Part shown: one piece after another, positions 27,101-40,494 of the stretch
Layout: every line of letters begins with the position of its first letter
How positions within the stretch are numbered: the stretch's first letter is position 1
NCBI RefSeq assembly: GCF_001522545.3
Contig: NC_031770.1
Location: 11,361,239-11,425,238 of the forward strand
Direction of reading: 5' to 3'
Length of the DNA stretch: 64,000 bases
Source: Parus major
Taxonomy: Eukaryota > Chordata > Aves > Passeriformes > Paridae
Notes under the pieces: model-generated
Databases searched by the model: none
The model's input: only the letters and a program-made list of their open reading frames with translations
What the model was told of the DNA's origin: nothing
Made by a program: the position numbers and the translations under genes

Positions 27101-30100
27101 CAGAAACTGGGCTTTGTGCACCCCTTGCTACCCCACAGCCTCACCCACAGCAGAGCAGACACCCCTTCAGAGGCAGGCAGGAATTTCCTTCCACCATCCT
27201 CCACCCTCAGCAGACCCACACTCACAGGCTGAATGGCTCCGCCGGCCCTCCGGGAGCACGGGAGTGGGAGGGGAGTCCAGCCACGAGTTGGTTTCTGTGT
27301 CAAAGACTTTAATGCGGTTACAGTAGATCTCGTTGTTGGAATGAAATGGCCCAAAACGATCAGCTCTGCCACCAAACACGTACATCTTTGTTCCAATGAT
27401 GGTAGCTGAATGGAAGTCTCTCCAGCGAGCTGGAGTACCCTGAAGGACAGAGTAAAAAACAAAGACAAAAGAAAGAGTGCAGATTAGCCAGGGAAATAAC
27501 ACATCTTGATGGGGAAGTTGGATGGCTGCCTTCTGCTGAAGAACTTCCCATCCTGCAGATCACAGCCACATCAGCCAGAAGCTGTGAGACAAGTGTGGGC
27601 AGCTACCCCAGAGAATAGCAGATGCAAAACTTCCTCCACAAACCAGAGTGAAAAACAGACACTGACCTTGGCAGAGATTAAGGTCCACATCATGTTTGTG
27701 GTGTCCAATTTATGGATATCATTTGAAAAGCAGTCAGCCTGGAAGACAGACAAGCAGCTTGGTCACAAAGGGACTGAGAAGCCTGGTCACATCCAGCCCC
27801 AGAAAGGATGCTGCCCTACAGACCTGGAGCATCCCTTTGGAGTCAGTCAGTACTTCCTAAGAGACAAGGTGCTTGCTCAGGCAGCACTTAGCACTTAACA
27901 AGAGGAAAGCAAAGCCCATTTCTTCCCAAAGGTGTTCTGTTTCTTCTTGCAGTTTTCCCACTTATTCAGTGCTCAGTTCCTCCCCCAAAGGCTGTCCTGA
28001 ATACAATACATTCATGGCAGGAGCCTGCATCCTTGCCATATAGCAGCAGAAAAAAGAGGCATTAGCAGGACAAACTGGCTCTGCTAAGGCCGCCTAATGA
28101 GATGCAGAAGCTAAGATTACTTCTGGGAAGCTGAACATCCAGGAGAAAATGCACTCCAGGTTCTGAAGTCCCACAAAACCCATCTGCAGCTGGCTGCCTG
28201 AAAGAGATTTCATTCACACAAACAATGTGGACTCCTGCACTTCCAGGCAAGGTAGAGAACAGCAAGACAGCCAGAGGTTTATTTGGCCTTGGTTAAAAAC
28301 AAGACACATCTGAACCCCTCCTGTTGCTGTAATCAATATAATGGATTTGGCCTGCTATCATCCTCAAAAAAGAGGGAATAACCCAGAGAATTCTGCAACA
28401 GAGCCCCAGCTTTCTTCCAAACAAACAGATGTGACTTTGCACATCTTTTCTGGAACCTGGTGATAGGCTGAAATTATATTTACCCACTTCTGAAGATCAG
28501 ATCATAAGGATTTGCTAAAAAGAGCATTAGGTACACTGACAGCTATTGCAGGATGAACTTTGGCTCAAGGTATTCTTAATGGGAAGGCAACCAAGTGCTT
28601 GCTGAAAGGGATCAACAAGATATCAGAGCAGATAGTGACTACAGGGAACATACACCAGACTAGGAGAAAACATCGCAGCAAAACTGTAGAAAGTGATTTT
28701 TCTGGCTCATTTCTGAGCCAAATTAAAATAAATGTAAATCAATATATACTTATTTAAAAATGTTGTGTATTTATGTATCTACATTTGGCTGAGAAATGAG
28801 CCAGAAAAAAAAATAAAAAAAGATTTATATTTGTACCTCTTTGTGGTAAATACATTTTGTGAAAGTTAAAAAAAATTCAACAGTTTTGTGGACTTGCTTT
28901 TCCAACCATCTTCTCCTCAAAACAATTAGCATAACCTGGGTACTAATGCCATAACTTTGCTAAGTTACAAAACGACAGTGATTAGGAACATAAATATGCC
29001 CCCGTGTCCTGCCTCTATCAGTGTCCTGGGTATCAACACCCTCTTTCCCAAGGGCTCACCAATTAACAGTTACAGAGACTACTCACCAGCTGTTCATAGC
29101 CTCCAAAGATAAACATGCTCTTTGCCAGGACACAAGCTGAGTGTCCATCTCTTGCCCCTGGGACCATTCCAGACACCTTTGGTGTGAACCACTTGTGCGT
29201 GTCTGAAACAAAACAAGAGGCAATGCTGAGAAAACACAGTAGGAGTTGGGGTGGGATAGTTCTATTACTACCGTTGTTAATTTCTAAGGCAAAAATCATT
29301 CCCGCTTTCTCACACAGCACCTGCTCTGCCAGAGAGGCTGCAAGCTTACTTGGACAAGGCTACCTGCCAGAGCCCCCACAGAGGGACACAGTGACAAAAG
29401 TCTCAGCCTCTGGTCATGGCAACCAACTGCCAGACCTGCAAAGATTTTTAAGTGTGAGTAGTACAGCACGGCTTAAACAATGTTACTTTTACCAAATCTC
29501 TTGCAAAGTGTACTTAAGAGTTTCTTATCAACCCTGCATTCACACTTTCTATTACAATGAAGCAATAATGTTAAGTGGCTCGACTGACCTTCTCATGGCA
29601 TGGAGATGCTCAGTAACTGAGCTCAGTGACTGAGGAGAAACAGCTCTCAAACCCAGATAATAATCACTTAATCACAAGCTCTCCATGCTAGCTGTTTTGC
29701 ATATACCCAACTCTGCAGTGCAGCTCTCCCCATCTTGTTACATTCTCATCCCCTCTTCCTCACTTTCCATCCTTCACAATGCTCCCTGTGTGCCTGCACC
29801 AGACAGATTCAGCCCCTCAGCCTGCACACTCCAGGGGCTGGCTTGATTTAGAAGATGACTTAAAATCCAGCCAGATCTGTTCTCCATGCCAGGGCAACAC
29901 AGAGCCAAGCCAGCAACTCACTGCCAAGCGCAAACAGGCACCTGCCCCGAGAGCTCAGAGAGGCACAGATAAGCCTCAAGGCTGCAGGAGACATTCCCCC
30001 CACCCTCCCTAACAGCTCTTGGCTGTCAAAAACAGTGCTTATTTCAGAGTCGTAACACTGGAGCCAAAGTATGAGGATGGCTTCTCTGAACTTGGCTGCA

Positions 30101-33100
30101 GACACAACTGTCCACCTATGCTCCATCTGGCACCACACAAAGGGTCTTGCAAGGTCAGCAGAATCCCTGGGGAGCCTCCAGTGGGACAGCTCAGGGCTAT
30201 CAAGTTCCTTTTCTTCCTGGGGTTGCTTCCAAACTCAGTCACACCGTATCAGCAACAGCTCACCCAAGAGCAACATGTTAAATTAGAGATGGAAAAGACC
30301 TCAATTTGTGATGTGCTCCACACCACATGGACAAAACTGCACTCAGACAGGGCTTTACTTAGCCTGATGTGACTCCTATAGTGGAACTTACACTACAGAC
30401 GTGGGACTGTGACTGCCAGCCTTACTTTCCAGGAATGGCAGGCCTGTGCGTACAGACAGCTGCAGAGGGTTTGGAGCAGGACTTGCTGTCAATTTTCACT
30501 TAATGCTAAAGCACTGGAGCTGCCAGGGAGACTAGGCAGCTCCCACTACACAGCCTCTGTGTAGGCAGAGGTTTACTGGTGGCTTTTCAGCTGCATGTGT
30601 CAGGGGAAGGAAGGGGAAAACCCTGTGCCACAAGCTGCAAGATATTTCCTGGTAAAGAACAGACCCCTTGACCAAGCATCAGAGCAAGCAGTTTCCTTGC
30701 AAGTCCAGCAAGACAGTTTCTGGCCAGTATTTAGATGGACTTGCCTCCAGAATCCAGATATACTCCTTTTCTTTCCTGACACTTGTGTCCATGCAGTTCC
30801 TGATGGTGCCTTTTCTCCAGAGGTGCTCCAGCAGTGCTATGGAGAAGCCAACCAAAAGGCTCAAGGAGTTTATTTTTTCAGGTTTATCTAACTTGATTCA
30901 TGTCTTCCCTGATTTTGGCATCCTGTCCCAGACTACTCCTGTGCTTTATTCCTCACTCTCCTTCATGCCTTCAGAAAGAAGGATCACACTGGAGAAGAGC
31001 CACAATCCTCAAGAGCCCAGACCCTTCTTGCTTCAACCTTCAGCCACAATTAAGAAATACTACATCACACAGAAAGAACACTTCAGTTGTAGTTACTCTC
31101 CGAGAGAGCATGCAAGGTTAAGAGAAAAATTAAAACCATTTTCATTATTAGACAAGATCAGCAATCTCTGCCCAAAGGCTTTACAGAGATTTAAGCATGC
31201 AGACACTGTGGCCACCGTATTCCACTTCTAAAACTGCTGAAACAGACAGTGACACCATTTCCTCCAGACTGTCACTGAGGGACAAGAAAACAAGTCGGGG
31301 AGCAGAGTGTGGGGGGTAGAGAGAAGGTCTGATCAAGCTGTGACAAGGAAGAGTGAGAAGCTGGAACTTACTGACATCGAAAGCATAGAGCACATTGCAG
31401 GCTCCCTCCGTGTCGTTGCGACCACCCCAAATGTAGACGGTGTCGTCGATGAGCACTGCTGAGTGTCCATACCTCATGTAGGGCACCTCCCTCACGTGGT
31501 CTCGGCTGTTTGTCCACACTGGAGGCAACTTGATCCAGCGCAGAGACACTGGAAACACAAGTTTGAGCCCATGTCAAATGCTAAGCCTGCTAAATTGCTC
31601 ACATTTCATAACCCATCCTGTATGGTGCTTTTTACCCCATGACAAGGTGCAGAAGCAATCGAGTAAACAAGAGAAACCTGTGTCTGACCCCAACTAGTAG
31701 ACAGTTAAGAAATACAGAAGGAAGTCCTCTGGAGACCCAGAGGACAGAAACAGGCTCTGTTCTGCAACAGTTCACTGAAAGGGTTTCCACTCTGGCTCAT
31801 CCTAGAGTGATGTGAGTGAAGATATGGCACACACACAAACAAATAGGAAAAGAAAAATGAAAAAGTACAGAGGTGGCCATGAATGCAGACACGACTTCAA
31901 GCTAGGGAGATTGCTGAAGATACTCAAAGCTAGAAGAATGGGCAGCACAGGTATAACTCACTGCAGTATTATGCAAGGGAACACCCGAAGGCATCACTTG
32001 GACTTGCAGAAGCACAGTTAAAGTAAAGCAACCCAGCAGACTAGTAGGAACAGGGTTTGTTTGCTTTTGTTTTGGTTTTTCAACCTATAGATGAGGTGGC
32101 CGTCTGTCTCCTTTACACCCATCTCTGCTCAAGTTTTCCCTGCTAACCTTGCATTTTGAATAGGACTTCCTTGTGATTACAGGTCCTCCTTCCTGTGTGT
32201 CATGTCCAGTATCAGCCAGAACAGTCAACAGGTATTACTGGGTTTAATGACAGTGCAAGAGCCACAGCAAGTGTTACACAGCCATTACGTAACAGGACCA
32301 GTCACCCTCCCTCTGCTACATACAGCCTCCAGGTTTGTTTTCTACCTGGAGCTGATACAAAATATAGCAGAAAACAGTCTGCAGTTCCTCTGAAATATTA
32401 ACATAGGGAGAGGGAAAAGTCAGGCATCTCAAAAGGTGAGCATCTACCCCACAGGCAGAAAGGGTATTGAGGAAGCACATCCAATGCTGAAGTCAAGCTA
32501 GACTATGGATGCTTCCTACCTAAAACACAGTCTTCATCTTTGGAAGATTGACAAGAGATAATTCAAAATCTGGTATCTTGGCTTTAGCACTGCCACCTGA
32601 CAATGCTAGCTGAGCAAGGGCTTGGGAAGCCACTGTCACTTCCCACGTGGTGGCTGCAGCATTCTGACACTTTAGTATTTGGGAGTGGTAAGAAGGAAAG
32701 ACAGCACAAGAGCATTCCATTGGGCATAGTCATTATGCTTCCCCAGAAGAGTGGTGCTCTACTTGGCACGTTTTACAGCATTCAGCAGTGTTGAGTGTGA
32801 AAGCCCAGTCCCTCTGGACAGAGGTGAATGTCACTGTTCACAGGATCCTGAGCTATACCCCCTCTACACTGTGAGCAGGTCACCTTGGCAGCCCCCTATA
32901 CCCAATGCTTTCATCCCTGTTGCACATCAGTCTTAAAGGAGTGAATTCACTGCATCTTACAGACAAACTAGGTCTGTCTACATGTGGGTGTTAGCAGAGC
33001 ATACAGCACACTGTCCAAAACTGGTCACTGATTCTCCGTTCTTGGCTCTTTTAACTGGAGCCACCCAAGCGTCCCGTGCAGTTTTTAATCACCTGCTTAA

Positions 33101-33959
33101 TTACAGGGAAATACTTCATGGACCAGCTCAGTAACCTCTTCAGTTCAAGGAGCACTCAATCAAGAAATACAGCCTCTGCCAGCACAGCATGGCTCCAACT
33201 CAGCCTCATGACAGGTACTGGCTACCCTACACAAATGGCTCTAGTTGCAGATGCTTTTCTAAGCTATGTTGTGAATCTGCATGATAGCTGTTACCAAAAT
33301 GGGAATGCCTCCCTCCTAGCCACATGCCCCTACTGACTCCACCATGCTGGCACCAGTTGTCAGCTGCCCCCATAGGGAAACAGCTCAGATGTCTACACCT
33401 GGAATCTTAACTGAGTGCACTGGCTTGTACCCTTCTCCTATACTATGGGCAGCTGAGCATACTGCAAACTGGAGGGGGGACCTCAGCCAACTCGATATCA
33501 CCTCTTTGCACCTGTCTGAGTCTGTGTTCACAGAATACAAGGACCAACCAAGCCACTGGCTATGTGACTACTTCAGTGAGTGCTTATCCTAGCAGTCAGA
33601 TGAACTAAAGCCCCTCTGTGTCCTGCCCCTGATGCTGCAAATGCAAGGCTGCACAAAGAAAGGCTCCCACCTACTCTGATAACTTTTTCTGGAAATTAAG
33701 AATCAGCACATTACAGGGTATAGCATGTCAGGCAGCAGCAGGCAAGAAAGACAACAACTGAGTCCAGCAAGCCAAGTCCTTTGTGCCCCACAAGGACACA
33801 TTTACCTGCATTGAAAACGTGGACATCGATCTGCCGCAGGGTCTCATAGTCCTCTCCGGAGCAGTACCCACCAAAGGAATAGACCTTGTGCCCGACAGCC
33901 ACGGCCGCGTGGTTCACCCTCCGTGGCCCGCCTTCCAAGTGCACTGCCCACCGTAGCAT
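21180..33959 (-). CDS. KLHDC3: KLHDC3, kelch-domain CUL2 substrate receptor
   Basis: Ten coding exons in transcript order: 33959-33806, 31548-31372, 29202-29087, 27738-27667, 27439-27226, 26944-26858, 25574-25466, 21984-21911, 21541-21463, 21246-21180. Total 1149 nt, 382 aa, the human length, with near-identical blocks throughout. It forms a kelch beta-propeller: motifs include YSFGGY (about 27-32), YIWGGRNDTEG, FIFGGYEQ, YVFGGRADRFG, YVFGGYNARLNRHFHDLWKF and ILFGGT. Family knowledge: a CUL2-RING adaptor that recognises C-terminal glycine degrons, expressed widely including in meiotic cells. The protein itself ends in NQG. The start matches human MLRW. An in-frame ATG four codons upstream lies before the 5'-UTR acceptor (exon from about 33965) and is excluded by splicing. 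The untranslated first exon must lie further right, probably at or in the gapped promoter. Confidence 0.98.
21985..25465 (-). other. KLHDC3 intron 7
   Basis: A 3.5 kb intron between coding exons 7 and 8. I see no exon, RNA gene or nameable repeat in it. Confidence 0.6.
25835..25945 (-). mobile_element. CR1 3'-end fragment
   Basis: ATCATAGAATGGTTTGGATT followed by CCCTTAAAGACCATCTTGTT and CCATGGGCAGGGACACCTTG is the reverse complement of a bird CR1 3' terminus. It lies in KLHDC3 intron 6 and is only about 110 bp long. Confidence 0.9.
28697..28808. repeat. Nested inverted repeat, AT-rich
   Basis: The left arm (about 28698-28723) and right arm (28783-28808) are reverse complements over about 26 bases with one mismatch, around a 59-bp AT-rich loop. 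Each arm is itself a small hairpin: TGGCTCA-TTTC-TGAGCCA on the left, and the same with one mismatch on the right. It lies in KLHDC3 intron 3. Confidence 0.8.
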
Positions 33960-33965
33960 TCCTCC

Positions 33966-36900
33966 CTGCAAGCCAGGCGGTCTTCAGGGCCCCCAGTGCC
34001 ACAGCCACATGCTTCCAAGGCCACCGCAATGTCACCTGGCTCTGCAACACAGACATAATGACAGAATAATGAGATCCATCCTGCAGGTCTTCCTACCTTC
34101 CTTGAATGCCTGCTACAAAGATTACCTTAATGTATCGTCACTCACCTGCCTCCCAATTGGAAATATTCCTCTTGGGAAGGGGACACAGAGCAGGGCTGAG
34201 AGGAGCAAACAGAGATGCCCTTGCATACAAAACCCCTCAGGGTGGTTGCACAGGCAGCCCCAGCCAAACACCTTTGGCCTGGTCACGCACACATCATGTA
34301 CATGTCACAGCCATTTGTCTGCATGAATGAAAACGCACAGCGAGAGACAACGACGAAGGTGAAAAGAACAGACCCAGGGGGAAGAGTGTGCTCTATGGAT
34401 CGGTTCTGAGAAACAGCAGAGGAAAATATGAAAACAAAACACCTGACAAAAAACCTCCAAAGAACCACCCCTATATAAAGCAACCAACTTCCCATTATGG
34501 GGGTGGGTGACGACATTAGCATTTGGACTCATTGATTTGAGCACTAAGGTTCAATCTAATTAGACATGAGAGAGCAGAAAACCCCTAATCTAGGTAGAAA
34601 GCTCTTTGCTAATACTCAAAAAAGGCTTCTGCTCCCACAGCAAATCCAGGCATAACTGTGCAAATTCTGTAGCATCATATCTTGTTAAGCAACTGATAGC
34701 TTTCATTCCTCAAACAGATGGCTTAGATCATATCTTAGAGAAGTCACCATAGCTGATTCTTACAGATATTATTCAGTCTAAGAATCTAGAGCAGAGTCAT
34801 GCCCAGGTGCTTCTGAAACAGCAGGTCACTTTGATTTTAACAGTTTTCTCCCAGCTGAAAAACAGCCATTAGAAGAGATGTCAGTGTTTCAGACAGCAGA
34901 AATAAAGTTGTCTTCTTTTATTTCTTGGTTCTAGATTATTGAAAGATTCAGTCAGCATGCTCCTATCCCACAACCAGTTTTAGCCTTTACAGAATCCAAA
35001 GAAATTTGGGAAAGCCTTTGAACAAGGACTAAATTCCAACGCATAAAATTCCTACACTCTGCCCCATTTAATTCTGGAAAGCAGTGAGTTTTGGCAAGGA
35101 GGACTTCCCTCCTGTTTCAGGTTTCTGAAGTAGCCGGAGGGCAGCAAGAGAGGCAGTGCCATTCTGCTCTGCTCTAGTTGGCCACTGCCAATCCTTCAGT
35201 CAAATGGAATCACTGCTCACAAGGAGTCCCATCAGTAGCCTGACCACCCCAGTGCCCACCCACCCACCCACTCACATTTTATCCCCTCCTGTGGGAAGAA
35301 TAAGAGATGCCATCAACAGGGAGCTCCTGGCATGAAGCAGAGCTCAGGCTTCCAGCTTCATCTACTGACTCCACAGACAGTTCAAAACTATTCAGTAATC
35401 ACTCACCTCATTCCAGAACTCCCAAATGTCATCAAAATTTCAGTAGCTTCTTTTTAAAGCTATTTATTTATTTCCTTTTTGAGATGTTTTCATGCTCTGT
35501 GCATGTACTATTACAGTGGCAGGATATGTGCAAAGCCCAAACAGAGACCATCCTGCAGCCTTATTATAACAGGAGTCTCTCCTACAGACCTGCCTGTTCC
35601 CGCAGCAATCACCCTCACCTAAACTGCAGTCAGTAACCCAGAAAGTCACAGCAAGTTTTGCTCCAGCAGGGGTGCTCCAGAAGGGCCCAGGAACAGCCCC
35701 CATTTTCTACATGCCATGCTTCAACTTCAGATCTAACAGGTTTGATTTTTTTCCTTAAGCAACTTCATTTCTCTTTTTTTAAGCCAGGCAGCATGCTTGT
35801 GTAAGTCCTCTGCAAAGCTACATAACAGATGAGTTTCCATGGAACCCACCAAAGTCACCCTCCAAGCTATTTTGAAGGCTTCACATATCTAAATCTGTTT
35901 CCTGCCTCAGTCACAAGTTATTCCTGAAAAATCTAACCAATGTTTTCCTCATAATCTCTTCTTGTTTAAGTGATTCTGTAAAAGACTCCTTAAGGAGCTT
36001 AACTGGTCTTCATCACCAGCATCAGTATTTTCAACACCTTTCAGACTGAGCCAAATCCTAGAGGACCAAGAGGACGAATCTTACTTCCAAGCTCTCTGCT
36101 TGGTTCCTACTAAGGTAAGGGAGCACAGCTGCTTGGCACAGCAGGCAGGCATTGTAACAAGGCCCCTGCCTTTTTTGTCAGAAAACTCTTCCTCATCCTT
36201 GGGACTTCTCTTGAGCCAGGTGCAAGGATGCTGGTCCTGTCACTGCCACAGGAGCTGGCTACCCTGCCACAGCAGTTCTGCTATTCCAGTCGGAAGGCAG
36301 CTCATCCCAAGAGGTTAATCTGGTCCACTGAGAAGCAGCAGCTCCAGGCCCAATCCCTGGCACTGCAAGAAAGATGCTGAGGTGGAAGCAACAATGCTGA
36401 AATACTGCTTCCTACAATTACTGGGTAAGTTTTTCCCCAAATGATTGCTTTCCAGGTGACTGGTGGTTCTGGAGTGGTGGTGAGGGCAATGGGATGGAAG
36501 CTGGCTGTGCTTCACCTTGGCTCTGTCCAGGGATACCCCTTTAGAGCAAAACAGAGCTCTGCCAGCACAGCCTCCTCTGCCCCTCCTCAGAGCCAAGAAA
36601 AACAAACACTCACATGAGCACTTCATGAAGAGAGAATGACCAGAAGTGTGAAGTAATCCTTACAGGGCCATGGGAAAACACAGGGTTTAACAAGCTGTCA
36701 GGGCTTTTCCAAACCCAAGTGCTCTTCTCTACACTGTAATAAAAACATCCATGCAAACTCCCATGTTCCTCTTCTGCCACTGGCCACATCCCTACCCTGT
36801 AACTACCACATCTTCCTGCCATCACCAGGCATCTGTTTTCCCCTTTTCAGCCACACACAGGCCTGGCCTCCCCTCCTCCGTGCACAGCCCTGTCTCCTGA

Positions 36901-39572
36901 GGATGCCTCCTGCATTCTACCCCATGCCTTCTCTGCCCAGCTCCAGATTCTCCACTCCTGCCTTATTTACAATTGTTTCCTTAGACCTATCTTCTGTCCC
37001 AAAGCATTTTCCTTCTCCAAGCCCCCTCTGTGCACTATCTACAAATAGGAGTTAAGTCACATATTTTGAGAAAAAACTATATTTTCTGTCCTACAACAAT
37101 GGACACTGTTAAATTCCATTTAAAGTTTGATTTCCAAATATAATTTATATGATATAAATAAGAACATAAATAAACCACTTCTCAATCTCATTCCTATGAG
37201 GATTTCTTAGGAGAAGTGCACTTGACATTAAGCTATAACTTAGATTTCTTTAAAGATCACAGAGGACACAGCCAAGGAGAGAGAGAGAAACAGCAAAATT
37301 TATAAACAATTTACTAATAATTTCCCCCAACTGTACTACATTAGATTATGCAAAATACATTCTGTGGTTTCTCATTTAGGACATCAGCAACAGTGATGTA
37401 GTCTATAAAACACAAAAATATTGATAAAACAGAGGCAAATTGCATTAGAGAACTGGGAGGGCAGTGCAGGAATCACAGCTTCTGTTCAAGCCACCACTTA
37501 CTTCCACTGACTCACGTTAGCTCTTCACTTCCACTCTCCAAAAACTAACAGATCTCTTGCTTCCAACCATGCAATGTTCACAACTCTCCATTTCCTAACT
37601 CTGCCATGATCTATACAGAAATAGACGAAAGCAGAGGATGCAGAGAAAGTTTGAAACCCTGGTAAGTCTTGTCATTAACCAGGAATGCCAGGAATAAGTA
37701 CATTTCTAAAAATCAGGATATGCTTCACTTACTGGTGAAGTACCTGATGATGCTGGAAATTAAGTGAGCACAGCAGTGAGCTGTTCCTCTGCTACAAAGC
37801 ACCTGGAGCATTTCACTGCTAAACCAGGGAACAATCAGATTTAATTCAGCTCTGCATTCTTTGAAGACAGCACCTACAGACAGTACTCTTATATCTCTGG
37901 TTGTGCTATTGCCTGAAGGTGCACTTAATGCCTTGAACAACCTTCATCCCAACTGCTCCAGTTTACACCTAACAAGAGCATAACAACACAGCATGTGGAC
38001 TTCTGAGATCAACCAAAATATCACTCAATCTCTCACTAGCATATCTTCCAAAACTGTTGTGGTGACTTGAGCACTGTGGAACAGATAGAAAAAGATCCCC
38101 AAAACAACAACAGAAAACCAGTCATAGGTTTTAGTCAGAGTTTTCACCGTTGCTTCTATTGGCTTTGGGCTTACTATTTTCAGTCTCTACATTTAGTTAT
38201 GAAAATACTTCATTCAAGAAGTATTCAAGATATTCAATTCAATTCTATATTGAAGATAGAAAGCTACTGAGCATCTCCAAGTACAGCAGCCAGGTGATAA
38301 TCTTAAAACAAACCCGTCTATCCTTGGATCCACTTCTTTGCTCAAAGGGAGCCCACTGGGCTCTCTCACTCCTCTATGCACACAGAAGGAAACCTAGTGC
38401 CATTTCTAAAAGCTGCTCAGATTAGCCTTGTTGCATCCAATTCCCAAAGCAAGGGGGAGAAACATAGCAGCAAGTGACCTGGATTTTCAAGGACTCGTTC
38501 TTGAAAATCCAGAATTTCATCCCCAGAATTACAGCAGCACCCCAAGAAACGCAGCCTACCCTGCAAAGCTGCTCCAGAGAGCAAATCCTACCGTGTGGCT
38601 GCCTCAGTCCTGTCTCCCAAAAGACACCAGCCACAAGGTTTAGTAACCCTTAAAATAACCCAACCAGTTCACAGCAGTCCATATAGACAGTTCTATTTAA
38701 AGCACATCCAACATACTGTTAGAGATAACATGAGAACAACCCGCTTTCTTCACTTGTGCTTGACATTTATCTAATGCTTGGAGCATTTGTGCTAAGGCAG
38801 CGTGAAACTGCAAGCTTGCACATTCAACAGCCTGGACACTCACAATGCAATTCCAGCCCTGGTGAACTAGACGGTGCTAGAACAGCCCTTGAGCTCATGA
38901 GCTGAGCCTGCTCTGGAAGCTCATGTTAGCCATGAGAATAAACAGACCACACTGCTCAGGCACAAATTTATCCCAGTGCCCTCCCCACCTCTACAGACAG
39001 CCTCACCATCTCCTTATTTTTCACCAAATATTTTGCCCACTGCTGACTTTGCCTAAAGCTGAGATTCTGCACCTAGTGAGCTGGCTTCTATTCTTCACCT
39101 TGCTTCCCAAACTCCAGCTTTTCTGTGGAGTGTGCCTAAGCTTTGGAGATACTGCTTGACCCCCAGTTCTCCATCAGGAATTTGTCTCAGCCTGTCAAGC
39201 TGTTTCTGCCATACCAAGGGCAGCCCTTGGGTTGGAAAGCAGGCTCAGGAAAGCCAAGCTGACAGCCAGTGGGGCGTTTCTTGCTTTACACAGGGCTACA
39301 CCAGTTGGTTCCTCTGCCCCTCTGTTGCACTGACACTGATCCTCAGCAGAGTGGTCTGCTAGGCTTGGCCACACACAAGGCAGGCTCAGAGGTGCCAGCC
39401 TTCCCTCTGCCTGGCACATGGGACTGGGGAAGACCAGGCATGCAGCCCCAAAACAGCCATGACTGGGTGAGAGAAAAAATGGCTTGAAACCACATGAGGC
39501 CATGGGATGGAGAGAGAAGGCACCAGGGCAGCCTCCCTGACACAAACCTGTCAGAGGAGGACAGGGATGTGT
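33966..39572 (-). other. KLHDC3 5'-UTR intron
   Basis: A splice acceptor (cttgcag) directly precedes the six-base leader of coding exon 1, so the 5.6 kb to the right is the intron of an untranslated first exon. Apart from a 34-bp hairpin at 38479-38512, I find no gene or named repeat. Confidence 0.65.
38479..38512. repeat. Perfect 13-bp stem hairpin
   Basis: CTGGATTTTCAAG (38479-38491) and CTTGAAAATCCAG (38500-38512) are exact reverse complements with an 8-base loop. They lie in the KLHDC3 leader intron with no obvious flanking repeat. Confidence 0.85.
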
Positions 39573-40028
39573 GGGGTCACAGAATTCTTTAAGGATGGAG
39601 AAGATCACCAAGATCACTGAGTCCAACCATTAACCCACACTGCCAGTCTCACCAATAAGTCATGTCCTGAAAGTTCCACATTTACAGGGGTTTTTTAACA
39701 CTTTCAGGGATGGCGATTCGACCATTTTCCTGGACAGCTTGTTCCAATGCCAGACTACCCTTTCGTGAAGAATTTTTTCTTAATATCCAACCTAAGCCTT
39801 CCCTGGTGCAGCTTGAAGCCATTTCCTCCTGACCTGTCCGTCAGTTGTTACCTGGGAGAAGAGGCCGGCCTCAACCTGGCAACAATCTCCTTTCAGGCGG
39901 TTGTAGAGAGTGAGGTCTCCCCTGAGCTTCCTTTTCTTCAGGCTGAACACCCCCAGCTCTCTCAGCCGCTCCTCATAGGACTTACTCTCTGGACCCTTCA
40001 GCAGCTCCTTTGCCCGGCTCAGGACACG
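39573..40028 (-). mobile_element. CR1 LINE 3' fragment
   Basis: The sequence reads as the reverse complement of a CR1 3' region: the 'dropped-quality' terminus near 39575, then on + CCTGGACAGCTTGTTCCAAT, the GGCCGGCCTCAACCTGGC segment, AGGCTGAACACCCCCAGCTC and CTCAGCCGCTCCTCATAGGA. It ends abruptly at the GC-rich tandem repeat beside the assembly gap. Confidence 0.9.
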
Positions 40029-40123
40029 CTCCAGCACCGTTGGCCGCCCCTCCCCGCCCGTCGTCACTCCTCCCCGCCCGTCTCCAGCACCGTTGGCCGC
40101 CCCTCCCCGCCCGAGCCCCTCTG
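40029..40123. repeat. GC-rich 53-bp tandem repeat running into an assembly gap
   Basis: CTCCAGCACCGTTGGCCGCC followed by CCTCCCCGCCCG occurs at 40029 and again at 40082 (period 53), with a further CCTCCCCGCCCG in between. The second unit is cut by the run of Ns. The repeat appears seeded from the CR1 phrase GACACGCTCCAGCAC at the end of the adjacent element. Confidence 0.8.
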
Positions 40124-40494
40124 NNNNNNNNNNNNNNNNNNNNNNNNNNNNNNNNNNNNNNNNNNNNNNNNNNNNNNNNNNNNNNNNNNNNNNNNNNNNN
40201 NNNNNNNNNNNNNNNNNNNNNNNNNNNNNNNNNNNNNNNNNNNNNNNNNNNNNNNNNNNNNNNNNNNNNNNNNNNNNNNNNNNNNNNNNNNNNNNNNNNN
40301 NNNNNNNNNNNNNNNNNNNNNNNNNNNNNNNNNNNNNNNNNNNNNNNNNNNNNNNNNNNNNNNNNNNNNNNNNNNNNNNNNNNNNNNNNNNNNNNNNNNN
40401 NNNNNNNNNNNNNNNNNNNNNNNNNNNNNNNNNNNNNNNNNNNNNNNNNNNNNNNNNNNNNNNNNNNNNNNNNNNNNNNNNNNNNNNNNNNNNN
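40124..40494. other. Assembly gap (371 N)
   Basis: Unsequenced run of Ns within the GC-rich region between KLHDC3 and MEA1. The non-coding first exon of KLHDC3 probably lies here or just beside it. Confidence 0.99.
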
